The notes beneath the pieces are model-generated. The model searched no databases, had not been told where the DNA came from, and saw nothing but the letters and a program-made list of their open reading frames with translations. From Thermoplasmata archaeon (lineage in GTDB: Archaea > Thermoplasmatota > Thermoplasmata > UBA184), in assembly GCA_030039915.1 (NCBI GenBank), contig JASHUP010000134.1:1-6429 (forward strand): 6,429 nucleotides of DNA, written 5' to 3'. This document shows positions 1 through 6,429 of this stretch, piece after piece; positions within the stretch are counted from its first letter, which is position 1; every line of letters starts with the position of its first letter. The translations under genes were made by a program, and so were the position numbers.

Positions 1-1393
1 CGATGAATTCCGGCCGGATCCGCTTCAGCTCCGAGTCGGGGAAGTCGGCGAGGATGTCCCAGGCGATCGCGAGGCTCTCGTCGATCGACCGGTCCTCGTC
101 GGGCCGCTGGTTCACGAACTCGGCCTCGAAGCGGTCGGCCGCCTTGAGATAGAGGCGGTCGGTCGCGCTGAGCGCCTCCTCACCGACGATCGCGGAAAGG
201 GCGCGCTGGTCCTTCCCCGTCGCGTAGGCGGCGAACAGTTGATCGGAGACCCCCCGGTGGTCCTCCCGCGTTCGGCCCTTGCCGATCCCCTGGCCCATGA
301 GGCGCGAGAGCGACGGCAGGATGTCGATCGGCGGGTAGATGCCGCGCCGCTGGATGTCGCGGCTGACGTAGACCTGGCCCTCCGTGATGTAGCCGGTGAG
401 GTCGGGGATCGGGTGCGTCACGTCATCCGCCGGCATCGTGAGGATCGGGAGCTGGGTGATCGACCCCTTGCGCCCGTGGATCTTCCCCGCGCGCTCGTAG
501 ATCGTGGCGAGGTCGGTATAGAGATACCCCGGGTAGCCGCGGCGGCCCGGCACCTCTTCTCGAGCCGCCGAGACCTCGCGGAGCGCCTCGCAGTAGTTCG
601 TCATGTCGGTGAGGACGACCAGGATGTGGAGGTCGCGCTCGTAGGCGAGGAACTCCGCGGCCGTGAGCGCCATGCGCGGCGTCACGACCCGTTCCATCGA
701 CGGGTCGGAGGAGAGGTTCAGGAAGACGACCGCGCGCTCGAGCGCCCCGGTCGACTCGAACTCCTTGAGGAAGAAGTTCGCCTCTTCGCTCGTGATCCCC
801 ATCGCCGCGAAGACGACCGCGAACCCCTCCGAGGAGTCGCGCAGCTTCGCCTGGCGCACGATCTGCGCGGCGATCTGGTTGTGCGGTAGCCCCGCGCCCG
901 AGAAGATCGGCAGCTTCTGGCCGCGCACGAGCGTGTTGTTGACGTCGATCGTGGAGATGCCCGTCTGGATGAACTCGCTCGGCTCCTCCCGCGAGTACGG
1001 GTTCATCGCGTTCCCGACGATCTCGAGCCGGGTCTCGCTCACGATCCGCGGGCCGCCGTCGCGCGGCTCGCCGAGCCCCGTGAAGACGCGCCCGAGCATC
1101 TCGTCCGAGACGGGAAGGGTCGCGACCTCGCCGAGGAACTTCACGCTCGTCTGTTCGAGGTTGATGCCCATCGTCGGTCCGAAGACCTGGACGATCGCGA
1201 GCCCCTTCCTCGAATCGAGCACCTGGCCCTGCCGGCGCTCCCCGGTGGGCAGCTGGATCTCGACGATCTCTCCGTAGGCCGCGTTCGCGATGTCCCGCAC
1301 GAAGAGCAGCGGTCCCGCGACCCGGTCGATCGTCCGGTAGTCGACCGGCACGTCGGGGCTGTCGCGGGTCGCGGCCGTTCCCTTCGCGGCCAT
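1..1393 (-). CDS. atpB: A-type ATP synthase subunit B (regulatory/non-catalytic), 3' end cut by window edge
   Basis: This is the B subunit of the archaeal A1Ao ATP synthase. It alternates with subunit A in the A3B3 head and forms the non-catalytic nucleotide interfaces on the cytoplasmic side of the membrane. I translated 464 codons from the ATG at 1393-1391 to the left edge. The N-terminal beta-barrel contains RVAGPLLFV (residues 24-32). In place of a Walker A motif there is SGAGLPHNQ (165-173), the mark of B rather than A subunits. The alpha/beta signature [10 protein letters not shown] is at 354-363. The frame ends in LKRIRPEFI, close to the normal end of a roughly 460-480 residue family, so only a short tail is missing. 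The start overlaps the atpA stop as TGATG (one shared base), which suggests translational coupling; a weak GGGGG lies at 1405-1401. The start gives about 15 residues more than many homologues, and GTG at codon 15 is a less supported alternative. Confidence 0.97.
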   Translation of the reverse strand, partial: MAAKGTAATRDSPDVPVDYRTIDRVAGPLLFVRDIANAAYGEIVEIQLPTGERRQGQVLDSRKGLAIVQVFGPTMGINLEQTSVKFLGEVATLPVSDEMLGRVFTGLGEPRDGGPRIVSETRLEIVGNAMNPYSREEPSEFIQTGISTIDVNNTLVRGQKLPIFSGAGLPHNQIAAQIVRQAKLRDSSEGFAVVFAAMGITSEEANFFLKEFESTGALERAVVFLNLSSDPSMERVVTPRMALTAAEFLAYERDLHILVVLTDMTNYCEALREVSAAREEVPGRRGYPGYLYTDLATIYERAGKIHGRKGSITQLPILTMPADDVTHPIPDLTGYITEGQVYVSRDIQRRGIYPPIDILPSLSRLMGQGIGKGRTREDHRGVSDQLFAAYATGKDQRALSAIVGEEALSATDRLYLKAADRFEAEFVNQRPDEDRSIDESLAIAWDILADFPDSELKRIRPEFI

Positions 1394-4300
1394 CAGGCGG
1401 CCCCCTTCGCGGTCAGAGCGCCGACCGCGAGGTCGGTCTCCCGCTCCAGCTCCCCGAACTGCTTTTCGGCCTCCGCCTCGGGGATCCACTTCATCCGGGA
1501 GAGCTTCGTGCGGACCGGGAGCTTCTGAAGCTCCGCCACCGTCGCTCCCTTGCCGATCGCCTCCTGTTCGAGGTCGCCGAAGCGCAGGATCGTGCGGAGC
1601 ATGCGGGCCTGTTTCTGGATCGAGGTGTAGGTGTCGACCTCGTCGTACGCGCTCTGCTGCAGGTAATCCTCGCGGATCATCCGGGCCACGTCCAGGACCG
1701 CTTTCTCCCGTTCGGGGAGCGCGTCGACCCCGACCAGCTGGACGATCTCCTGGAGTTCCGACTCCTTTTGCAGCGTCTGGAGGGCCTTCTGGCGCAGGGC
1801 GGTGAAATCCTTCGAGAGCTCCTTCGCATACCACTGCTCGAGGTCTCCCGTGTAGAGCGAGTAGCTCTGCAGCCAGTTGATGGACGGGAAGTGACGACGC
1901 GACGCGAGCGAGGCGTCGAGCGCCCAGAAGACGCGGGCGACGCGGAGCGTGTTCTGGCTCACCGGTTCCGAGGTATCGCCACCGGGCGGCGAGACGGCGC
2001 CGACCACGCTGACCGAGCCGTTGCGTCCCTCCGGCGAGAGCGTGACAACGCGTCCGGCCCGCTCGTAGAATTCGGCGATGCGGCGGCCCAGGTACGCCGG
2101 GTATCCCTCCTCACCGGGCATCTCTTCGAGCCGCCCCGAGATCTCCCGCATCGCCTCGGCCCACCGGCTGGTGGAATCGGCCATCAGGGCTACGTCGTAG
2201 CCCATGTCCCGGTAGTACTCGGCGATCGTCATGCCCGTGTACACGCTCGCTTCGCGGGCGGCGACCGGCATGTTCGAGGTGTTCGCGATGAGCACGGTCC
2301 GTTCCATCAGCGGTCGGCCCGACTTCGGGTCCTGAAGCTTCGGGAACGTCGCAAGGACCTCGGTCATCTCGTTGCCGCGCTCCCCGCACCCCACGTACAC
2401 GACCACGTCCGAGTCCGCCCACTTCGCGAGCTGCTGCTGGATGACGGTGTTGTGGAGGAGGACGCCGCCGTTGCCGCCGACGAAGTTAGCGCCGAACTCC
2501 GGGACGGCGAAATCGTAGACGTCGAACGGACCGGCCTCCTCTTCGACCTCCACGACCTCGTCGCAAAAGAGCCACTCCAGCAGGTCGCGCAGCCGAGACG
2601 CGACGGGCTCGATCGAACGCATCGACCCCATGGCGTGGCCCGGGTCCAGGAACCGAGAGAACGTGCTGGCGGCCATGCGTTCGCCGTTCCCGATGTAGTT
2701 GTGAATCTCGATCCCGTCGTGCAGCAGGCCAGAATAGGAGTAGTGAGCCCGATACAATCTCTCGATCTCGCGGGGAGTCAACGGCACCACGTCGGTCGCC
2801 GTGTAGGTCGTGCGCGTAGCTCGGGCGTAGGCCGCGACCGCGGCCAGCTTCGGAGTGTCGGCACCCAGCGCTCCGCTCAGGTAGCGGAGGTTCCGTACTC
2901 CGCGCACAAAGACCCTGAAGTACTCCGTTCCGTGGACGAACCGGTGACCGAGCGACGACACGATCCCGAACCGCGAGAGAGCGTAGACCAGTTCGGTCCG
3001 AAGTCGGGAGCTCTTGGTGCAGAACTCGACCTCCTTCCCCGAGAAGCCCCCGTCTCCGAGGTAGTAACCGCGCAGGAAACCTTCGAGAATGTCGTCGGGC
3101 GAACGGAGCACGAGGGCCGGGATCCGTTTGTCCCCGGAGATCCGCCCGGTACCGAGCCGGTCGAGCAGGCGCACCAGCGATGTGCTGGACACTAGGGCGT
3201 TCGGAGTCTTCCCGGACTGTCGCTCGATCGTGCCTTCGATGCCGAAGAGGTGCTTCGTGAGGGCGAGGAACCGGTCCAGGAGCGGCTGCTCGGAGTTCGT
3301 GAAGACGACCGTGCGGCCGCCGCGGACGTACCCTTCCGCCACGAACAACCCGAGGAACTCCGCGAGCTCCCGGGACATGCGCTCGGGAATCGAAATCGTC
3401 TTTCCGTGACGTCGGAGGGGCGGGAGAGAGATGCGAAGGACCGGGGCGTCGACGGGACCAGGGGTCTTTCGTACGGAAGCGAGATAGTCCCCCGGCTTCA
3501 CGTCGCGCGCCGGGGTCTCCTTTAGCGACCCGTCCGGACCGAAGGTGAAGAGACGGTGGACCGGCGTCACCCGGACGCTCCTTCCGGAGCGAGTCCGAAC
3601 CCGCACCAGGGAGTCGCTCTTTCCCCGGAACGCAGCGCGGGTCTCACTGCGGACGACGGTCTCTCCGACCAACGAACACAGCGCGATGGGCGCCCGGAGG
3701 GTGACCCATTCTTCGACCCCGTCGACGCGAACGTCTCCGGCTCGCCGAGCCTTCGCGTAGAGGTCCGCAATGTTCACGACCTCTCCGGTGCCGAGGAGCA
3801 CCGGAGTGTCGCCGGCGACGCACTTTCCACTCCCGAACGGACCGGGCACGCACGCGGTCCCGCCCTTCGCCACCGGGAAGAAACTGTCCACCACTCGTTG
3901 GCCCGTGATCAACGGAATATCCGGCGGCAGCTTCTGAGCTACTGGGCGCGGAACTCGGACCACCCACTTGTGCGAGAGCGTGAGCGGGACGGAGCCGGCC
4001 GCCGTTTGTAGCGATCCGATGGGATCATGGACGGTGTACTTTCCGCTCCTCAGTTCCTTCAGGGTCCCGGAGAGCCCCGGCGGAACCAGGATCTTGTGGA
4101 GGATGAGCTGGGTTTCCTGTACGGTACCGAGGATCGTCCCGGCCGTGACCTCGCTGCCGACCTTCGCGCTGGCGGTGAACTCCCAGACAGCCTTTTCGTC
4201 GAGCGGGGCGGCAAGGGTCCCGCGCGTGATGAAATCCCCGACCGACTTCTGGATGACATCGAGCGGCCGCTGGACGCCGTCATAGATCGACTTGAGGAGC

Positions 4301-4530
4301 CCCGGACCCAGTTCGACGCTGAGCGCCTGGCCGGTATTCTCGACCGGGTCCCCCGGACGGATGCCGGTGGTGTCCTCGTACACCTGGACGGTGGCGGTCC
4401 CGCCGACGAGCCGGATGATCTCCCCGACGAGCCCGAGCGAGCCCACGCGCACGACATCGTACATCTTGGCGTCCGCAAGTCCCTCGGCGATGACGACCGG
4501 ACCGGACACCCGTGAAACGGACCCTGCCAT
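1393..4530 (-). CDS. atpA: A-type ATP synthase catalytic subunit A, intein-containing precursor
   Basis: This is the catalytic A subunit of the A1Ao ATP synthase, which binds and converts ATP at the A/B interfaces of the cytoplasmic head. The precursor is 1045 residues; removing the intein (237-694) leaves 587, the normal family length. The N-extein has the barrel domain and the A-subunit-specific non-homologous region (about 110-195), ending in Walker A GPFGSGK at 230-236. The C-extein resumes with Thr695, completing GKT, followed by GCGERGNEM (714-722, with the catalytic Glu of GER), Walker B ALMAD (781-785) and the signature [10 protein letters not shown] (882-891). The ATG at 4530 is chosen because [13 protein letters not shown] matches the family N-terminus and a GGAGG lies seven bases upstream; the frame extends 56 codons further, but that part is atpF in another frame. 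It starts 13 bases after the atpF stop and overlaps atpB by one base. The subunit is inactive until splicing rebuilds the P-loop. Confidence 0.98.
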   Translation of the reverse strand: MAGSVSRVSGPVVIAEGLADAKMYDVVRVGSLGLVGEIIRLVGGTATVQVYEDTTGIRPGDPVENTGQALSVELGPGLLKSIYDGVQRPLDVIQKSVGDFITRGTLAAPLDEKAVWEFTASAKVGSEVTAGTILGTVQETQLILHKILVPPGLSGTLKELRSGKYTVHDPIGSLQTAAGSVPLTLSHKWVVRVPRPVAQKLPPDIPLITGQRVVDSFFPVAKGGTACVPGPFGSGKCVAGDTPVLLGTGEVVNIADLYAKARRAGDVRVDGVEEWVTLRAPIALCSLVGETVVRSETRAAFRGKSDSLVRVRTRSGRSVRVTPVHRLFTFGPDGSLKETPARDVKPGDYLASVRKTPGPVDAPVLRISLPPLRRHGKTISIPERMSRELAEFLGLFVAEGYVRGGRTVVFTNSEQPLLDRFLALTKHLFGIEGTIERQSGKTPNALVSSTSLVRLLDRLGTGRISGDKRIPALVLRSPDDILEGFLRGYYLGDGGFSGKEVEFCTKSSRLRTELVYALSRFGIVSSLGHRFVHGTEYFRVFVRGVRNLRYLSGALGADTPKLAAVAAYARATRTTYTATDVVPLTPREIERLYRAHYSYSGLLHDGIEIHNYIGNGERMAASTFSRFLDPGHAMGSMRSIEPVASRLRDLLEWLFCDEVVEVEEEAGPFDVYDFAVPEFGANFVGGNGGVLLHNTVIQQQLAKWADSDVVVYVGCGERGNEMTEVLATFPKLQDPKSGRPLMERTVLIANTSNMPVAAREASVYTGMTIAEYYRDMGYDVALMADSTSRWAEAMREISGRLEEMPGEEGYPAYLGRRIAEFYERAGRVVTLSPEGRNGSVSVVGAVSPPGGDTSEPVSQNTLRVARVFWALDASLASRRHFPSINWLQSYSLYTGDLEQWYAKELSKDFTALRQKALQTLQKESELQEIVQLVGVDALPEREKAVLDVARMIREDYLQQSAYDEVDTYTSIQKQARMLRTILRFGDLEQEAIGKGATVAELQKLPVRTKLSRMKWIPEAEAEKQFGELERETDLAVGALTAKGAA
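2449..3822 (-). mobile_element. Intein with LAGLIDADG homing endonuclease in the AtpA P-loop
   Basis: This is an in-frame self-splicing element of 458 residues (precursor 237-694). It removes itself from AtpA, joining GPFGSGK to TVIQQQ, and can spread by cutting intein-free alleles. Visible splicing blocks are block A starting CVAGDTPVL (Cys237 as first nucleophile), block B VTPVH (Thr322, His325), block F VYDFAV (Asp673), and block G ending GGVLLHN (His693, Asn694) with Thr695 as the +1 nucleophile. The ends are fixed to the base because the flanking residues restore an uninterrupted Walker A. The endonuclease occupies the middle (see separate entry). A further segment, about 575-655, separates the endonuclease from the C-terminal splicing blocks. 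No stop or frameshift is seen, so it looks functional for splicing. The common block F histidine before NFV is Ala681 here. I recall the same site being occupied in Thermoplasma (a mini-intein) and Pyrococcus; that is memory, not a search. Confidence 0.97.
2896..3375 (-). other. LAGLIDADG (DOD-type) homing endonuclease domain inside the AtpA intein
   Basis: This sub-domain covers about precursor residues 386-545. The first LAGLIDADG helix is [13 protein letters not shown] (389-401) with acidic Glu399; the second is [14 protein letters not shown] (482-495) with acidic Asp493. Between them is block [10 protein letters not shown] (467-475), with the conserved lysine at 468. The spacing of 94 residues between the acidic positions is normal for a single-chain two-motif enzyme. 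All three catalytic-type positions are present, so I infer an endonuclease that may still cleave the intein-free atpA site. Limits are approximate; the DNA-contacting part may extend towards residue 650. Confidence 0.9.
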
Positions 4531-4537
4531 GGTTCTT

Positions 4538-4542
4538 CCTCC
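4538..4542 (-). promoter_or_regulatory. Shine-Dalgarno of atpA
   Basis: GGAGG on the minus strand, seven bases before the ATG at 4530. It ends two bases from the atpF stop codon (4546-4544) and decides the atpA start against the longer open frame. It suggests efficient re-initiation inside an atpF-atpA message. Confidence 0.85.
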
Positions 4543-4543
4543 G

Positions 4544-4879
4544 CTACGTCGCGACCGAAAGCGTGACGCCCAGCACACGCTTCGCAAGCGTGTCGATGCT
4601 CTCGACTTCGAACTCGCCCGTCGGCGTAGGCACGAAGACGACGAGGGGGTGAAGGGACGCATCCGCAGCGTTGCGCTGCGCGTCCGACAGACGGGCACGG
4701 ATCGCCTGCGTCGCGATGATGAGCGTGAATCCTCCCGTCATCGCCCGCTGGAACTCTGCGACCGAGTTCTCCGGCGTGACCTCGACGACGTCCTTGAGGC
4801 CGATGAGGCGGAAGCCGATCGCGAGCTCGCGCTCGCCTACCACGACGGTGCGCCCCGTCTCCTTCGGCGTGTCGGGCAC
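4544..4879 (-). CDS. atpF: A-type ATP synthase subunit F
   Basis: This is the small F subunit of the A1 head, which sits on the central stalk with subunit D and is involved in coupling and regulation of ATP hydrolysis. The product is 111 residues, normal for the family. The N-terminal half shows the CheY/Rossmann-like pattern of the family: strand TVVVGE, then ELAIGFRLIGLKDVVEV (about residues 18-34), which matches the family pattern of a Gly-Phe-Arg-Leu-x-Gly helix followed by a short strand. A second strand, FTLIIAT, is at about 51-57. The C-terminal part (HPLVVFVPTPTG onward) ends in a region expected to reach into the A3B3 head. The start is GTG at 4879-4877; there is no Shine-Dalgarno before it, but a TATA box is placed for transcription to begin at this codon. 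It lies 13 bases before atpA, in the usual F-A-B order. Subunits E and C, which usually precede F, are absent upstream. Confidence 0.94.
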   Translation of the reverse strand: MPDTPKETGRTVVVGERELAIGFRLIGLKDVVEVTPENSVAEFQRAMTGGFTLIIATQAIRARLSDAQRNAADASLHPLVVFVPTPTGEFEVESIDTLAKRVLGVTLSVAT

Positions 4880-4903
4880 GGTAGCGTCGGCGGGGTTCCG
4901 GGC

Positions 4904-4910
4904 TATTTAA
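4904..4910 (-). promoter_or_regulatory. Archaeal TATA box for the atpFAB unit, probable leaderless transcript
   Basis: TTAAATA on the minus strand, an AT-only heptamer in very GC-rich surroundings. Its centre at 4907 is 28 bases from the G of the atpF GTG, close to the usual distance between TATA centre and transcription start in Archaea. That puts the start at or next to the first base of atpF and explains the lack of a ribosome binding site there. The box contains the stop codon TAA (4909-4907) of the upstream gene. The purine-rich BRE usual upstream is not convincing (GAGCCG). Confidence 0.65.
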
Positions 4911-5302
4911 CGGCTCCTTGGGGTTGACTGACGGCGACGCCGGGCGGCGCCCCGGACGGGTCCCGCGCGTCCTTCGAACGCGGCCCGACCGGCGGCGTGG
5001 ACCCGTCCCGCGGACTCGAGCTCGCGGAAGAGTCGACGGTTGCCGTCCGTCCAGGAGCTGTCGGGGCGGCGAGGGGTGAACCGGTTCGCGTAGCGCTCGT
5101 CATCGATCCGTCGGACGGTCGAATCGATCCAACCGAAGGAGACCGCCTGTTCGACCGCCTCCGCGTAAACGATTCCGCGGCGACCGGTGTCGGCCTTCGA
5201 GAACCCGACCCAGACCTCCTCCCGGTCCGCGTGGTGAGCCTCAAACCAGGAGCGCAGGTCGTCCGCGCTCGCGAAGAAGCGTGCGCGGATCGGCTTCGGC
5301 AT
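4907..5302 (-). CDS. Short YdeI/OmpD-associated-family-like protein, C-terminal part missing
   Basis: This is a 131-residue protein resembling the N-terminal part of the YdeI/OmpD-associated family (COG4430-like), whose biochemical role is not established. The match runs from about residue 7 to 110: RARFFASADDLRSWFEAHH at the start, EEVWVGFSK (28-36), then the most typical stretch around FGWIDSTVRRIDDERYANRF (56-75), FTPRRPDSSW (75-84) and ELESAGRVHAAGRAAFE (94-110). Family members I recall continue for another 60-80 residues with a helical C-terminal section; here the frame ends in an arginine-rich tail and a TAA inside the atpF TATA box. The other two frames past residue 110 do not supply that section, so it is absent rather than frameshifted. 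The ATG at 5302 fits the family N-terminus and follows the ferredoxin stop by five bases, but has no clear Shine-Dalgarno, so translation may be coupled. It could be a naturally short member or a decaying remnant. Confidence 0.72.
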   Translation of the reverse strand: MPKPIRARFFASADDLRSWFEAHHADREEVWVGFSKADTGRRGIVYAEAVEQAVSFGWIDSTVRRIDDERYANRFTPRRPDSSWTDGNRRLFRELESAGRVHAAGRAAFEGRAGPVRGAARRRRQSTPRSR

Positions 5303-5307
5303 TCGCG

Positions 5308-5586
5308 CTACTTGTAGACGGAGAGGTGCACGTGGTTCTCGTCGTCCGTGATGAGGATGCACTCTCCTTCGCACTCGAAGAGGCAGGCCTCGCAGACGAT
5401 GCATTCCGGGCCGTGGATAGCGAGGGACTTCTCCCCCCGGAACTGGAACTTCGCTCCGACCGCCGGGTCGTCCACGACATCCGGCACCTCGTCGCGCGGG
5501 CGGAGCTCAAAGACGTTGACCGGGCAGACGTCGCGACAGTGCGCGCACCCCGTGCACTTCGCGATGTCGATGTCGACCTGGACCAT
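5308..5586 (-). CDS. 2x[4Fe-4S] ferredoxin with long inter-cluster linker
   Basis: This is a 92-residue soluble electron carrier predicted to bind two [4Fe-4S] clusters. Cluster motif 1 is CTGCAHCRDVCP (Cys11, 14, 17, 21 with Pro22). Motif 2 is CIVCEACLFECE (Cys62, 65, 68, 72), where the usual proline after the fourth cysteine is Glu73. A ninth cysteine, Cys76, follows. The 40 residues between the motifs are longer than in small clostridial ferredoxins and contain an acidic stretch (EVPDVVDDP, 33-41). There is no signal peptide or membrane segment, so it should act in the cytoplasm. The ATG at 5586 has a good GGAGG eight bases upstream. It lies 36 bases after serS and five before the YdeI-like gene, so the three may share a transcript. 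The electron donor and acceptor cannot be told from the context. It could also be a small subunit of a larger oxidoreductase, but no partner is visible. Confidence 0.9.
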   Translation of the reverse strand: MVQVDIDIAKCTGCAHCRDVCPVNVFELRPRDEVPDVVDDPAVGAKFQFRGEKSLAIHGPECIVCEACLFECEGECILITDDENHVHLSVYK

Positions 5587-5594
5587 CGCCGGCC

Positions 5595-5599
5595 CCTCC
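5595..5599 (-). promoter_or_regulatory. Shine-Dalgarno of the ferredoxin gene
   Basis: GGAGG within the minus-strand run GGGAGGGG, eight bases before the ATG at 5586. It supports that start and shows that internal genes here use Shine-Dalgarno initiation, unlike atpF. Confidence 0.75.
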
Positions 5600-5622
5600 C
5601 GTCCTCCGAGCGAGGTGGCCTA

Positions 5623-6429
<807 letters not shown>

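Noticed and set aside
239..1277. Two overlapping plus-strand open frames (216 and 204 codons)
   Set aside because: Both lie entirely opposite atpB, whose minus-strand translation matches the family end to end.
1768..3195. 475-codon open frame on the plus strand across the intein and the AtpA C-extein
   Set aside because: It is antisense to well-supported atpA sequence, has low-complexity Arg/Val/Asp/Glu-rich text with no recognisable domain, and such frames are common opposite GC-rich genes.
4531..4698. 56-codon N-terminal extension of atpA upstream of the ATG at 4530
   Set aside because: It overlaps atpF in another frame, is Arg/Ser-rich, and the family N-terminus and the Shine-Dalgarno both point to 4530.
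4907..5000. Frameshift hiding the rest of the YdeI-like protein
   Set aside because: Neither alternative frame gives family-like sequence; one stops at 4903-4905 and the other runs as low-complexity text into atpF.
5303..5404. Upstream extension of the YdeI-like gene to a start at 5404
   Set aside because: It overlaps the cysteine-containing end of the ferredoxin gene and its text is not family-like; the match begins just after the ATG at 5302.

Overview
This GC-rich window (two hand-counted host and intein lines gave 67-70% G+C) is most likely archaeal chromosome. The reasons are an A-type (archaeal/vacuolar) ATP synthase gene set, a TATA-box promoter placed for a leaderless GTG start, and an intein in the P-loop of the catalytic A subunit, a site I recall as occupied in Thermoplasma and Pyrococcus. 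A high-GC uncultured Thermoplasmatota-like lineage would fit, but the window contains no rRNA and I cannot fix the taxon. A bacterium with a transferred A/V-type ATPase is less likely.

Every credible gene is on the minus strand and the region is tightly packed, so it reads from high to low coordinates. At the right edge is the C-terminal two-thirds of seryl-tRNA synthetase (serS, 6429-5623). After 36 bases comes a two-cluster 4Fe-4S ferredoxin with its own Shine-Dalgarno (5586-5308). Five bases later is a short YdeI/OmpD-associated-like protein lacking the usual C-terminal part of its family (5302-4907). Its stop codon lies inside a TATA box that appears to start the ATP synthase unit: atpF (4879-4544, GTG start, probably leaderless), atpA (4530-1393) and atpB (1393 to the left edge, only its last few residues missing). 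No gap between genes exceeds 36 bases, and I see no tRNA, rRNA, CRISPR array or insertion sequence.

The main point of interest is atpA. Its 1045-residue product is a 587-residue A subunit interrupted by a 458-residue intein placed exactly between Lys and Thr of the Walker A motif GPFGSGK/T. The intein keeps the expected splicing residues (Cys at the start, TxxH in block B, His-Asn at the end, Thr as first C-extein residue). It also carries a LAGLIDADG homing endonuclease whose two acidic catalytic positions and block D lysine are present. The ATPase can hydrolyse or make ATP only after the intein splices out, so protein splicing is an obligatory step in energy metabolism here.

AtpF, AtpA and AtpB are the central stalk subunit and the two hexamer subunits of the A1 head. 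The usual preceding genes of archaeal operons (H, I, K, E, C) are not directly upstream, so the operon appears split and the F-A-B part has its own promoter.
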